Below are positions 24,504 to 33,982 of a stretch of 64,000 nucleotides of DNA, one piece after another (the first letter of the stretch is position 1; the number at the start of each line of letters is the position of its first letter). This stretch comes from QANA01 sp963665505 (lineage in GTDB: Bacteria > Bacillota > Clostridia > Christensenellales > Christensenellaceae). Made by a program: the position numbers and the translations under genes. The notes under the pieces were generated by a model, which was given only the letters and a program-made list of their open reading frames with translations, did not search any database and was not told the DNA's origin. The DNA is taken from NCBI GenBank assembly GCA_963665505.1, contig OY762275.1, positions 806,001 through 870,000 on the forward strand, in the 5' to 3' direction.

Positions 24504-24890
24504 ATGAAAATATCGGAAGTAAGCAAGCGATATGATCTTTCGGCAGATACGCTTCGTTACTATGAGCATGTTAAATTGATACCCGGCGTACCCCGCAATA
24601 AAAACGGTATCCGTGAATATACGGAGGAAAACTGCAAATGGATCGAATTTGTTAAGTGTATGAGGGGCGCGGGGCTTCCTATCGACGTATTGGCCCAATA
24701 TGTTACGCTCTCTCAACAAGGAGATGCGACGATCGATGCAAGGAAAAGGCTGCTGATCGAACAGCGCGATTTGTTGAAACAACGGGTACAAGAGATGCAG
24801 GAAACGTTGCAGCGCTTGGATTATAAAATAAAAACATATGAGAAACTAGTCCTGCCAAAGGAAAAAGAACTGAACAAAGAGGAGTTGTAA
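24504..24890 (+). CDS. MerR-family transcriptional regulator
   Basis: 128 aa. It has the N-terminal winged helix KISEVSKRYDLSADTLRYYEHVKLIPGV with the family R-Y-Y/E motif, then CMRGAGLPIDVLAQYV, and a coiled-coil dimerisation helix (LIEQRDLLKQRVQEMQETLQRL). No cysteine cluster for metal sensing is present, so a metabolite or aldehyde stress signal is more likely. ATG 24504 with AAGGGAC upstream is the start. It probably acts on the 19-bp-spaced promoter at 23217 that drives its own operon. Confidence 0.9.
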   Translation: MKISEVSKRYDLSADTLRYYEHVKLIPGVPRNKNGIREYTEENCKWIEFVKCMRGAGLPIDVLAQYVTLSQQGDATIDARKRLLIEQRDLLKQRVQEMQETLQRLDYKIKTYEKLVLPKEKELNKEEL

Positions 24891-24905
24891 TACACAATAA
24901 ACAGT

Positions 24906-26084
24906 ATGAAGACGAAAAAAATTATGGCTACGATTGCCGTTCTGTCTGTATTTTTTTTGCCCCCGGGAGCGCTCATTATTAATCCGGCTTTGCAGGGTTT
25001 GGCCGAAAATTTCCCCCATATCCCATATACGACGGTGCTTTTGCTGGCCACGGTGCCCAATATTGTCGCGACGTTGTTTACTATTATATCCGGCGCAGTG
25101 GCGGGGTCCAGGATAAAGTATAAGACCCTGCTGATCATTGCCTGTGCGTTCTCTGTTATCGGCGGGACAGCGCCGTATTTTCTAAATGATTTTAATTTGA
25201 TCATGGCATGCAGGGTAGTTATGGGGGTAGGGCTTGGAATATCCGTTCCGCTTACGAATGCGCTGGTTTTCAAAATGTTTGACGATCAGAAAAGAGCAAG
25301 CATGTTGGGGATCGGAAGCATGATATTATGCGCGGCCGGTATGATCTATATGACAGTAAGCGGTCTTGTCGCCACAGTTAACGTCAAGTATATGTGGCTG
25401 ATCCATTTGGCGGGGCTTATTCCCTTACTGTTGATCCTTTTGTTCTTCTCTGAACCCGAAAAAACAGAACCTGCAAAAACGGAAAATGCCGCGAAAGGAA
25501 AAGACAAGATTAAAATACCTATCGGCATATATTTAATGAGCATAACATTCGGGTTGCTCTTTATGCTGGTTAATCCCGTACTTTTAAACATGTCGTCCAT
25601 AGTGATCGGCGAAGGACTGGGGAATGCCGCCATAGCAGGGACAATCCTTATCATGTACAAGGTCGGCGGGATGGTCGGGGGCGCGGTGTTTAAAAAAGCA
25701 TCTCAGATAACGGGGAAATATATCATTCCGGTGGCGCTTGTGTTCCAGATATTGGGGCTTGGTATATGCAACTTCGCAAATAGTATCGGTATGCTGATGA
25801 TCGGGGCTGCCCTGACGGGAATGGCGATATTTGTGAACTATCCGGCCATCACGATGGAGATCGGCCAGATAGTCCCTCCGGCCGGCATCCCGATAGCTTC
25901 GGGTATTTTGATGGGGGCGTGGAACCTGGGTGCTTTTGCTTCCACGTTTTACATGGGATTGCTGATACAGATTACGGGGAATACGGCGCCGAGATATCCT
26001 ATTTTTATGGGTATGGTCTTTACCATGGCAATCGCTCTCATATGGTTGTTTGTCAAGATGAGGAAGAAGCCCGAAATATCTTGA
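24906..26084 (+). CDS. MFS transporter
   Basis: 392 aa with about 12 membrane segments. N-terminal helices include IMATIAVLSVFFLPPGALIINPALQGLAENF, and the motif-A region between helices 2 and 3 is divergent (GAVAGSRIKYKTLLI). A charged central loop (EPEKTEPAKTENAAKGKDK) separates the halves. It lies 15 bp after merR and so is probably in the same inducible operon. The substrate is unknown; the context suggests export of the compound that induces the aldo/keto reductase. Confidence 0.85.
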   Translation: MKTKKIMATIAVLSVFFLPPGALIINPALQGLAENFPHIPYTTVLLLATVPNIVATLFTIISGAVAGSRIKYKTLLIIACAFSVIGGTAPYFLNDFNLIMACRVVMGVGLGISVPLTNALVFKMFDDQKRASMLGIGSMILCAAGMIYMTVSGLVATVNVKYMWLIHLAGLIPLLLILLFFSEPEKTEPAKTENAAKGKDKIKIPIGIYLMSITFGLLFMLVNPVLLNMSSIVIGEGLGNAAIAGTILIMYKVGGMVGGAVFKKASQITGKYIIPVALVFQILGLGICNFANSIGMLMIGAALTGMAIFVNYPAITMEIGQIVPPAGIPIASGILMGAWNLGAFASTFYMGLLIQITGNTAPRYPIFMGMVFTMAIALIWLFVKMRKKPEIS

Positions 26085-26697
26085 TGATTGCAACAGGGCC
26101 GTATGTACCTGGTTGAAGGCGGGCGGTCTGTCTGAAAGAATAAAGACCGGAGCGGGAAAGGGGAGGTATAAGAATTTTAAAATCTGAACATATGTGCCCC
26201 TGGAATAAGGACCATGCGCCTGCCGGTAATTGACAAAGACTCTAAAAGGGTCGATGCAACCGCAACGGAAGAATGGCCGTCTATGCTGTGAAACCTGGAA
26301 GGGTTGCCGGCCATGCGCGTATCGGATTGTAGCGGAGGATGCACAGAAGGCAGATATTTTTGGACCGGTTGGTTCGCCCCCCTCCGTCACCGGATAGAAA
26401 GCCGGGCGGGGGTGCAAGATCTGGTTTGGCCGGCAGTTCGTTGTTTGGCGGCTTATTAGGAGAAACACACTGCTCTTTGGCCGCCTAAAACCGGTAAGCG
26501 CAGAGCATTTTTGTAAACGGTGTATCGCTGCCCGTGCCCAAACCGTTTCTATGGGAGTTGAAAAAACCGTCCTGTGGGGGAGTATTGTTTGTCCCGGCGT
26601 ACTATTTTTATTGAGACAGGATATGGTCTATTCAAAAACAGATCCTATCCGAGGCATTGCCTTCTCTACGATAAGGGCCATTTGCAGAGGAGTAAAA
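26085..26697. other. Gap without a recognised gene
   Basis: About 610 bp. No frame with a ribosome site and family signature was found on either strand. GC-rich inverted pieces (for example GGCCG and CGGCC around 26265-26315, and a GGCGG/CCGCC pair around 26450-26487) could fold, and the latter may end the MFS transcript. A longer frame joins the DUF3795 gene upstream of its start, but it has no support. Confidence 0.4.
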
Positions 26698-27267
26698 ATG
26701 ATATATTGCCAAAGGGAATACCCCTTGTTTTCAGCATGCGGGTTAAACTGCGGGCTGTGCCCCCGGTATTATACGGAGGGGGCAAGCAGGTGCCCCGGTT
26801 GTGCCGGCGAAGGTTTTTCAGCAAAACATCCTTCGTGCGGTGTTTTGTCCTGCGCGCAGCGTCACGGGCTTGCATATTGCTGCCTGTGCGGGGAATATCC
26901 CTGCGGCAGATATGACGGCGCCGACCTTACGGACTCGTTTATCACACACAAGAACCAGCTGAAAGATCTCGACAAGGCAAAAAATATCGGAATAGATGCG
27001 TACAAAGCGGACCTGAATAGCAAAATCGCGTTATTGAAAAATCTGCTGGAAAACTTCGATGATGGGCGGAGGAAAAGCTTTTTCTGCATCGCGGTGAATT
27101 TATTAGATTTACGGGATATAGAAAACGTAACGGCACAAATGGCGGATATAACAAGTGTAAAAGATTCCAAAAAAGAAAAAGCGGCGGTTGCCGTCCGCCT
27201 CTTTCAAACGGTGGCGGAAAAAAGGAATATTGCGCTGCAGCTGCGCAGGAAGCCGAAGCCTTCTTGA
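26698..27267 (+). CDS. DUF3795 cysteine-rich protein
   Basis: About 189 aa. The N-terminal half has closely spaced cysteines typical of DUF3795: CGLNCGLCPRYY, CPGCAG, a CGVLSCAQRHGLAYCCLC region and YPCGRYDG, suggesting a metal or Fe-S site. The C-terminal half is helical (LKNLLENFDDGRRKSFFCIAV). The molecular function of the family is not established. Start ATG 26698 is set by AGAGGAG at the right distance and by the family N-terminus. It is monocistronic, ended by a terminator at 27384. Confidence 0.8.
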   Translation: MIYCQREYPLFSACGLNCGLCPRYYTEGASRCPGCAGEGFSAKHPSCGVLSCAQRHGLAYCCLCGEYPCGRYDGADLTDSFITHKNQLKDLDKAKNIGIDAYKADLNSKIALLKNLLENFDDGRRKSFFCIAVNLLDLRDIENVTAQMADITSVKDSKKEKAAVAVRLFQTVAEKRNIALQLRRKPKPS

Positions 27268-27383
27268 CCGGCCGCAGTCTTGGCGGGCCGGCAGGAAACT
27301 TGCTTTTCCCGGGCCAAATGCTTTTTGCGCGTACTATGTTTTACCGGATGCCTGCGTTTTCCCTTATAAAGGCGGGGGCCATG

Positions 27384-27412
27384 AAAAACCGCATGTCATG
27401 CGGTTTTTTTTG
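27384..27412 (+). terminator. Intrinsic terminator
   Basis: Stem AAAACCGCATG / CATGCGGTTTT, then a run of Ts, 117 bp after the DUF3795 gene. The remaining 280 bp to the next gene hold no gene that I can recognise. Confidence 0.9.
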
Positions 27413-27587
27413 GTTCCCGTTTAGCCCGCCCGGGTTCTTTTTTTTGCAAAAGAGCATTGCAGGCATTGTGCATGCCCGCGATATGTCTTCCTTCCCTTTC
27501 TTCTCCCATAGCATTTCGGGGGGCGGGCCCTCTGTATACAGAATTCTCCGAAACGTCCGCGTATTCTAGCAAACCCAAATAAAAATA

Positions 27588-27596
27588 TGATATGAT
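27588..27596 (+). promoter_or_regulatory. Possible extended -10 promoter
   Basis: TGATATGAT about 97 bp before the large multidomain gene; no clear -35. Confidence 0.35.
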
Positions 27597-27692
27597 ATAC
27601 GCATAATACTATTTTTTTACTGTTTTTTCTACATCTCCCTTGTACCGACAAACGAAGGGAAAAGCCTGTCCGTCCATAAGGAGTGAAGGATC

Positions 27693-30600
27693 ATGATTTG
27701 CCCAAGATGCGGGGAACGTATGGAGCAAGGCCAGCAGTTTTGCAGCCGATGCGGTTATCAGACGGAGCGTTCGGCGATTTCAGGCGCAGGGCGCCGCCCG
27801 GGGTACGGCAAAACCAAGCCGGCGGCCAATCGCATATGGATAGCCGGGCTGCTTCTCGGGATCTTGTCTTTAGGCGCCATACTCGTGCTGATCCTGATCG
27901 CGCCGGAAACGGGAATACTGAATACAGCCGGAGAAGACGGCGCTTCGTTTTCGAACGAATTACTGTCGGGCTTTGTGTTTGACGACGCGCAGGAGACGGA
28001 AACTACGGAGGAAGCCGAAGCGGCCCCGGCCGTTTCCAATATGACGCCGTCTTCGGGAACGGTGGGTACAAAGATCGCGATCGAGGGCAGCGGTCTGGCA
28101 AGCGCGGGGATACAGTCGGTGATGCTGGGCGATACGGAAATGAACATCTACAGCATTTCAGACGAGAGGATCGAGGTATACCTGCCGTATGGCGCGCAGT
28201 CCGGCAGCATTTCCCTGCTATTCGCCGGCCAGACATTGGACGCAGGGGCGTTTGAAGTTGTGCCGCAGCAAAAAGAGCTGCTCGCAGAGCAGCAGATAGG
28301 GCCGAGTGCCGACGCACAGACGGTGGCTTCGGACAGGATATCCGTAACGATCCCCGGAGGGGCGCTGGAGCAGGCGCAGACAGTGCGGATCGAATCGATC
28401 GCGGACCCGCAGCCGATCAATCTGCCCGAAAGGATCAGCGGGACGGCGTTTTCGATCACGGTGGGGAATGTGCACGAATTCGAAGAGATCGTGCTGATCG
28501 ATTTTGAACTGCCCGCAGACCTGCCGGGCGAGCCTTCGGCCGCGTATTTTAACGAAACGACGTCACTGTGGGATACGCTGCCTTCGGAAGTCGTGGACGG
28601 GAAACTCTGTATCTATACGGACCATCTGACCGACCTGCTGGTGTTCTACTGGGGCAGCGCCATCTACTCGCCGGACGGGTATTTCAAAATATTTTATGAG
28701 GCGGACGATACGTTCTCGTGCCCGGGCATAGGCAGCATGGACGCCATGGCCAAACAAGTCGGGGTGATACTGGAGGAAGCGCGCAAGGACTACGAGGCGA
28801 AGATCCCCGAAGGGTACAGGGAGGACTTTTCCTATCTTGGCGTAAAAGACTCGATGGACGTGTACCTGGACAGCGGATACAAAAAGGGCACGTACAACGC
28901 CTTTACCAACAACATATTGCTTCCGACGACGTATACGGACACCACCGATTTTGAGACGATGCCCGCGCACGAGTTTTTCCATTCATACCAGGATACGGTA
29001 TGGAATGAATTCAAAGCGGTCGGGAAGATGGGACGCTCGCAAAACAAGTGGGCGGTGGAGGCAATCGCTGAGCTGGCGGCCTACGAGTTGGCCTTCCCGG
29101 AGAAAAACCGGGAACGAAACATCAAGAACGCTTCGGTTTCACAAAGCCCGTACGACACCTTTGACGAAGCGCACGAATATGACATGTCCTGTTTTCTGAG
29201 ATATTTACTGCGGGAAACGAACAGCACGTTTGAAGACATGTGGGTATCCATTGTGGACAATGCGAAACTCGATCTTGGGGTCTGCCTCAACGATTTTTTC
29301 AAATCCAAATCGGCGGATTTTGTATCGCTGGAAATGGCTTACCTGGATTTCTGGAAAGATGTGATAGGGGATACGGAGGCCCCTACCCATAATACGATAG
29401 AAAACATTTTTGACAAGGAATTGGTTTTCAATCCGGACCGGCATACGAGCGTATTCAACTATCAGACGAAGAAGGCGTCGACGGCGGAATACAACCTGTT
29501 CACCGTAAAAAAATATTCCGACAACATGCCGGTACGCATATTCAGCGTGGAGTGTACCGGCGAGCGGGCCATGTGCACGCAGGTGGAAGGGATCCTGTAC
29601 GCCAACGCGCTGAACACAGCGCGGGTTTCGGGCGGGCACGATTGGGATTACATCTACGCGGATACGTCGACGGGAAAAAACCATGCGCTGTACACGTTTG
29701 AAAAGGGAAAGGACAGCGCGGTGCTTGTCGGGCTGGAGGCTTCGCTTCCGGACACGGTGTACAGCGTAAAAGTCAGCGAGATACAGGCGCAGTGCAAACC
29801 GCAGAAGCTCGAGAATGTGCGGCCCGGGCAGCAGCTGAAGCTCGAGGTCGCATTCAAGGATATATTCGCGTATGTCGGCCAGGTCGAGGTGGTCGTGGAT
29901 TTCGGAGACGGGACCGTCCAGCGGTACGCCAAAGCAAACGACACAGGGATATTCAGCGGATGGATCACGCATACGTTTGGCACGGAGATCACCGGCGAAG
30001 CGGTGACCTTTTCGATGTATGACGCATCGGGCGGGGAACTGATAGCCAAGTTGGTGATCCCGATGACAACGGATAAGACGATGACGCTGTCCGCCAGCCC
30101 GAGCCCGGCGCAGGCGGGGGAGACCGTTCAGCTAAGCACGAACCTGACCGACGCGGGCTATACGTACCGGTGGGACTTCGGCGACGGAAAGACGGCGACG
30201 ACCTACGGCACGCAAACCAGCCATGTGTACGGCACGCCCGGCGCCTACACCGTGGTATTGACGGTGATCGACCTGGACGGCACGCAGTATGGCGTGGCCA
30301 AACAAACGATAACGGTTTATGAACCGCAGACGGCGACGCCCTCCGCTTCGTCGACTGCGTTCCCGTCGTCTTCGCCGACGGCCACATCCACGGCGTCCGA
30401 TACGCTGGAGAGGCTCAACCAGCTCGAACTTACGGTATGCGGCACCTGGCGGGTACTGCTTCCTTACAAATATGACGATACACACAACTACTGCAACACA
30501 TTGCAATTTTACGACGACGGGACGTTTGAAAGCCATTTGAGCGCCGTCACGATCGAAACGTATGAAACGACGAACCATGCCTACGATATTTACCACATTG

Positions 30601-31265
30601 CATCGGAGTTTTTGCTGCCGAGCGATACGGAATATGTTTTTGCATGGTATGTGTCGGAGTTTGGGTCGGCCAGCGGCACCTACACATACGACGCGGAAAG
30701 CAACTACGGCGAGGTGGCCTATACGGCGCGATATAAGGATACGGAAGGGAATATACAGGAATTCACCGATACGGAACTCATCTCTTTCAATCTGGTCACG
30801 TACTACGAGTACGGCATCGCGGACCCAAATGTGTGCCCGCTGCTATATAAAAACGGACAGTATGTCAATGCGGAATGGACGGGCGAGGAAAGCATAGATG
30901 CCCCGGGGCTATGCGGCTCATGGGAATTGGCGTCCGATATGTATTTTGATGAATACGAAGAGCAATACTGGTATTCGCTGGAGACCCTGCAGTTCAATGC
31001 GGACGGGACCTGTGTGTACAAATACGAAAATGTGTTTGTGAATCTGCCCCGAAGCGAAGACTATGTCGCGGGAATCATGGGAAGCGAAGAAAGCCTCAGC
31101 GGAGAGTATGCGGCACAGTATGCAAGCGAAGAGGCGGTGGCGCAGGGCAAACCGGATGTATATGGACTGATCGTATTTCGGGGGACGGGGTATCTGCACC
31201 GGACTTCATTCTGGTATGACGGCGACGTTTTGTATTACGAGAATTCCGTATATACAAGAGGATGA
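27693..31265 (+). CDS. Membrane-anchored multidomain protein with zinc ribbon, TIG, HExxH and PKD regions
   Basis: 1190 aa. Residues 3-21 form a cytosolic zinc ribbon (CPRCG and CSRCG). A single membrane segment at about 48-70 should place the rest outside. Next come a TIG/IPT-like domain (about 111-193, SNMTPSSGTVGTKIAIEGSG), a ZU5-like stretch (ISVTIPGGALEQA), and a putative metallopeptidase with HEFFH at 426-430 and Glu456 or Glu460 as third zinc ligand. Two PKD-like domains follow (DFGDGTVQ near 730, WDFGDGKTAT near 824), then a Ser/Thr/Pro linker near 885-905, and a repeated C-terminal module beginning CGTWRVL and CGSWELA. Domain limits are by eye. The target is unknown; action on cell-surface or host protein is possible. 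Confidence 0.7.
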   Translation: MICPRCGERMEQGQQFCSRCGYQTERSAISGAGRRPGYGKTKPAANRIWIAGLLLGILSLGAILVLILIAPETGILNTAGEDGASFSNELLSGFVFDDAQETETTEEAEAAPAVSNMTPSSGTVGTKIAIEGSGLASAGIQSVMLGDTEMNIYSISDERIEVYLPYGAQSGSISLLFAGQTLDAGAFEVVPQQKELLAEQQIGPSADAQTVASDRISVTIPGGALEQAQTVRIESIADPQPINLPERISGTAFSITVGNVHEFEEIVLIDFELPADLPGEPSAAYFNETTSLWDTLPSEVVDGKLCIYTDHLTDLLVFYWGSAIYSPDGYFKIFYEADDTFSCPGIGSMDAMAKQVGVILEEARKDYEAKIPEGYREDFSYLGVKDSMDVYLDSGYKKGTYNAFTNNILLPTTYTDTTDFETMPAHEFFHSYQDTVWNEFKAVGKMGRSQNKWAVEAIAELAAYELAFPEKNRERNIKNASVSQSPYDTFDEAHEYDMSCFLRYLLRETNSTFEDMWVSIVDNAKLDLGVCLNDFFKSKSADFVSLEMAYLDFWKDVIGDTEAPTHNTIENIFDKELVFNPDRHTSVFNYQTKKASTAEYNLFTVKKYSDNMPVRIFSVECTGERAMCTQVEGILYANALNTARVSGGHDWDYIYADTSTGKNHALYTFEKGKDSAVLVGLEASLPDTVYSVKVSEIQAQCKPQKLENVRPGQQLKLEVAFKDIFAYVGQVEVVVDFGDGTVQRYAKANDTGIFSGWITHTFGTEITGEAVTFSMYDASGGELIAKLVIPMTTDKTMTLSASPSPAQAGETVQLSTNLTDAGYTYRWDFGDGKTATTYGTQTSHVYGTPGAYTVVLTVIDLDGTQYGVAKQTITVYEPQTATPSASSTAFPSSSPTATSTASDTLERLNQLELTVCGTWRVLLPYKYDDTHNYCNTLQFYDDGTFESHLSAVTIETYETTNHAYDIYHIASEFLLPSDTEYVFAWYVSEFGSASGTYTYDAESNYGEVAYTARYKDTEGNIQEFTDTELISFNLVTYYEYGIADPNVCPLLYKNGQYVNAEWTGEESIDAPGLCGSWELASDMYFDEYEEQYWYSLETLQFNADGTCVYKYENVFVNLPRSEDYVAGIMGSEESLSGEYAAQYASEEAVAQGKPDVYGLIVFRGTGYLHRTSFWYDGDVLYYENSVYTRG

Positions 31266-31626
31266 TAAAACAGGCGGCAGCCCAAGAAAGCCTCCCGGGA
31301 CGGGCGCCTGTGTGTGGGGCGGTCTACGCGCCGCCCGGAACATGCTTTTTACAGACGCTGCCCGGGTATGCGGAAAAGCAATGCAGGATTCTTTTCCCGC
31401 TGACAGGGCCTCTGTATTGCATGCGGGCCTGCGGATTTATCTTTGCGGACAGATGCGCCAAACACAAGTGGTTCGGATCGCCCGGCGGACGGGCCGGGGC
31501 AAAAACCTGCGCCGGCCGGAAAAGAAAGACGGACACCACAAGCGTTCCCTGCTTTTTCGCGGCTTCGGTTCAGTTTGGCGCGGATATCTGGCCTGCTCAT
31601 AAGAAAAACGAAAAAGGAAGCGTATC
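31266..31626. other. Gap without a recognised gene
   Basis: About 360 bp, GC-rich. Several overlapping frames of 60-128 codons exist on both strands, none with a ribosome site or family signature. I see no clear terminator for the preceding gene. Confidence 0.4.
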
Positions 31627-32457
31627 ATGGATACATTCGATGCTTTGATGAACGCCGCCCGGTGCCCCGAACCCTATGAGCCGGGCGAGGAACTCTGGAA
31701 CGACCCGCACATTTCGAAAGGGATGCTGCAGGCGCACCTTTCGCCGGATACCGATGCCGCGAGTTACCAGCCGGAAAAGATCCGTGCGATCTGTGCCTAT
31801 TTGACCCGGGAAATGGGGCTCAAAAAAGGTGAGCGGGCCGTCGACCTTGGGTGCGGCCCCGGACTGTATTGTTCGCTGCTTGCCCGCGAAGGGCTCCGCA
31901 TGGTGGGGATAGACAGATCGGAAAATTCGATCCGTTACGCAAAGGAGCACGACAAAGATACGGCGTATTTTGTTGCCGATTATCTGGAGCCGTTCGGGAT
32001 GGACCAATTTGACGCGGCCTTGATGGTCTCGCAGGATTACGGAGTCTTGTGCCCGGACAACAGGAAAAAACTGCTGGGCAACATCCGCAAGGCCCTGCGG
32101 CCGGCCGGACGCTTCGCTTTTGACGTTTGCAGCCGGGCAGCCTTCCAAAAAAGAAGAAAAGAGGCCGACGTCAAGTGGTATGCGGCCGATGCGGGATTTT
32201 GGCGGCCGCATAAGCACTTTGTGCTGGAAAAAACGATTTTTTACCCGGATATTTCCGCCCTATGCGATCTCGTGGTCGTGGCGGACCCCTTGGGTATAAA
32301 GGCCTATCGTATCTATCAGACGTTTTTTACGCCCGAATCCATATGCGCGGAGCTGGAAGAGAACGGATTCCATACGGAAGCGGTTCTCTCCAACCTATAT
32401 GGGGAACAATACGAGGCCGATTCGCAGATGATAGGCATCATTTGCAGAAAAGCCTGA
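31627..32457 (+). CDS. Class I SAM-dependent methyltransferase
   Basis: 276 aa. After a 60-residue N-terminal extension (WNDPHISKGMLQAHLSPDTD), motif I is AVDLGCGPGLYCSLL, followed by LRMVGIDRSENSIRYA and, in the acidic post-motif region, DAALMVSQDYGVL. The N-terminal extension with the HISKGML pattern is seen in uncharacterised clostridial methyltransferases. Substrate unknown. It is monocistronic, closed by the terminator at 32562. Confidence 0.8.
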   Translation: MDTFDALMNAARCPEPYEPGEELWNDPHISKGMLQAHLSPDTDAASYQPEKIRAICAYLTREMGLKKGERAVDLGCGPGLYCSLLAREGLRMVGIDRSENSIRYAKEHDKDTAYFVADYLEPFGMDQFDAALMVSQDYGVLCPDNRKKLLGNIRKALRPAGRFAFDVCSRAAFQKRRKEADVKWYAADAGFWRPHKHFVLEKTIFYPDISALCDLVVVADPLGIKAYRIYQTFFTPESICAELEENGFHTEAVLSNLYGEQYEADSQMIGIICRKA

Positions 32458-32561
32458 AGCGGGCGGCATCGCTCTACCGATAATGCGCTTCCCATCCACG
32501 CGGCCTAAAAAAACCGGGGAGGCATGCGCCGCAGGGGAGAAGGAAGGTCCTGGGCTGCTCT

Positions 32562-32597
32562 TAAAAGACCGCCGATTTTATATCGGCGGTCTTTTAG
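32562..32597 (+). terminator. Bidirectional terminator
   Basis: Stem AAAAGACCGCCGAT / ATCGGCGGTCTTTT with loop TTTAT. It separates the methyltransferase from the convergent PEBP gene. Confidence 0.9.
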
Positions 32598-32659
32598 ACT
32601 TCTAAACCGGACAGCCCATAAGAGGGGCTGCTGCGGGGTGGGTTTCCTGCGGGGCCTGC

Positions 32660-33253
32660 TCAGCCCCACACGTATGTGCCGCTCACGCTGCACCAGGAAA
32701 GAAGGTTGCCCGTCTGGCCGCCGTTCACATCGAGCGCATCCATGATCGTTTCAATGCTTTCATTCATCGTATCAAAATCACCGGGGTAAGAATCGGGCGT
32801 GGCCACCAGCGCGAACACATAAACCACATAGGTATGTGTGCTGGACGGCGGCGGATACGGCCCCATATATTCGCCGGAATTTTCGCCTTCGGAAAGTTCT
32901 GTGACGGTCAGATCGGACGCTTTCCAATGCAGCCAGTTCCCGGCAGTCGTATCGATCATATAGACGGCATAACAGGCGGCGCCGCTATACGCTTCCCAAC
33001 GCAACTGCGGGGAGAGGTTTTGCCCTTCGGCAATATCGTTGGCGATGGCGGTATCCCATGCGCCGTCCGCATGCAGCGAATCCGACGTTACGGTAAAACT
33101 GTCGGTACTGTCTGTACTGATTTCCGGCTCGACGCTGCCGGTACTGGTTTCCGGCTTGACACTGCCGGTACTGGTTTCCGGCTCGGCCGTTTTACCGCAT
33201 CCGCAGAGAGTTACGGCGAGGGCGAGCAAACATAGTATGATCCGGTTTTTCAT
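32660..33253 (-). CDS. PEBP/YbhB-like lipoprotein
   Basis: 197 aa. A lipoprotein signal (ALAVTLCGC, lipobox Cys near residue 19) is followed by a low-complexity linker in which PETSTGSV-type units repeat three times (a 27-bp unit in the DNA, about 33112-33190). The rest is a phosphatidylethanolamine-binding-protein fold of the YbhB/YbcL type: LSPQLRWEA, CYAVYMIDTTAGNWLHW, GPYPPPSSTHTYVVYVFAL. It should sit outside the membrane. The bacterial family has no firmly established function; ligand or protease-inhibitor roles are suggested for relatives. Confidence 0.85.
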   Translation of the reverse strand: MKNRIILCLLALAVTLCGCGKTAEPETSTGSVKPETSTGSVEPEISTDSTDSFTVTSDSLHADGAWDTAIANDIAEGQNLSPQLRWEAYSGAACYAVYMIDTTAGNWLHWKASDLTVTELSEGENSGEYMGPYPPPSSTHTYVVYVFALVATPDSYPGDFDTMNESIETIMDALDVNGGQTGNLLSWCSVSGTYVWG

Positions 33254-33503
33254 CGTATTTTATTCCTCCCATTTTATTTCTATTTTATTTCTAAAAGCGA
33301 ATAATGCAGAATTTTATCCCAGAGCATCGACCGGACGGATATGCAAAGAAAATTCTTCATCCGATCAATTTTCATCATACCATACGATAAACGCGGCGGG
33401 CAATACCGGGCCCTGCGGGTTTCTTTTGGCCAGTGCGGGCCGATGGACGCAGTGTCCCGAAAAGGGGCAAGAGGAAAAAATATCCCCAACCGCGGCGGCG
33501 TTA

Positions 33504-33512
33504 TGGTAGAAT
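33504..33512 (+). promoter_or_regulatory. Extended -10 promoter
   Basis: TGGTAGAAT, 51 bp before the small wHTH gene; no good -35. The 33254-33503 gap otherwise holds only the upstream region of the PEBP gene. Confidence 0.45.
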
Positions 33513-33562
33513 ATGGGTAGGACGTGCGGATATGCGTAAGAATATTGTAGGGAGATAGCTTT

Positions 33563-33802
33563 ATGAGAAGGGACGATTTACCCGATATTCTTTATTGTAC
33601 GATAAAAGATATGGGAGGCAAAGCGGATATTATCGGTATTTGTAAGTACGTTTGGAATCATTATCAGGATGAGCTAAAAAAATCTAGAGATTTATTCTAC
33701 ACTTGGCAGTATGATATTAGATGGGCTGCTACTGAATTAAGAAAAACAAAACGAATGAAAGCGGCGGAACAAAGTCCTAGAGGTATCTGGGAGATAGTTT
33801 AA
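33563..33802 (+). CDS. Small winged-helix protein
   Basis: 79 aa. The pattern LPDILYCTIKDMGGKADIIGICKYVWNHYQDELKKS...WQYDIRWAATELRK with a C-terminal GIWEI resembles the winged-helix domain found at the N-terminus of Mrr-type restriction proteins and in stand-alone DNA-binding proteins. GGGAGA lies before ATG. It is AT-rich and ends 32 bp before a terminator. It could regulate, or belong with, the AT-rich gene at 33983, but that link is only positional. Confidence 0.6.
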   Translation: MRRDDLPDILYCTIKDMGGKADIIGICKYVWNHYQDELKKSRDLFYTWQYDIRWAATELRKTKRMKAAEQSPRGIWEIV

Positions 33803-33833
33803 TTTACAGCTATATTTAGATTAAAAAAGTAAC

Positions 33834-33872
33834 ACAAAAAGGTTGCCGGTTTATTGGCAGCCTTTTTGTATA
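33834..33872 (+). terminator. Intrinsic terminator
   Basis: Stem AAAAAGGTTGCC / GGCAGCCTTTTT with loop GGTTTATT, between the two AT-rich genes. Confidence 0.8.
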
Positions 33873-33982
33873 GATAGAGATGTGGAAAAAGTAAAGGGAA
33901 GAAAATAGCTATATATATTATGATATAATACATATAGTATAATTGTATTAATTTACTAATTTTTAGGGTGAAGCAAAATTTC

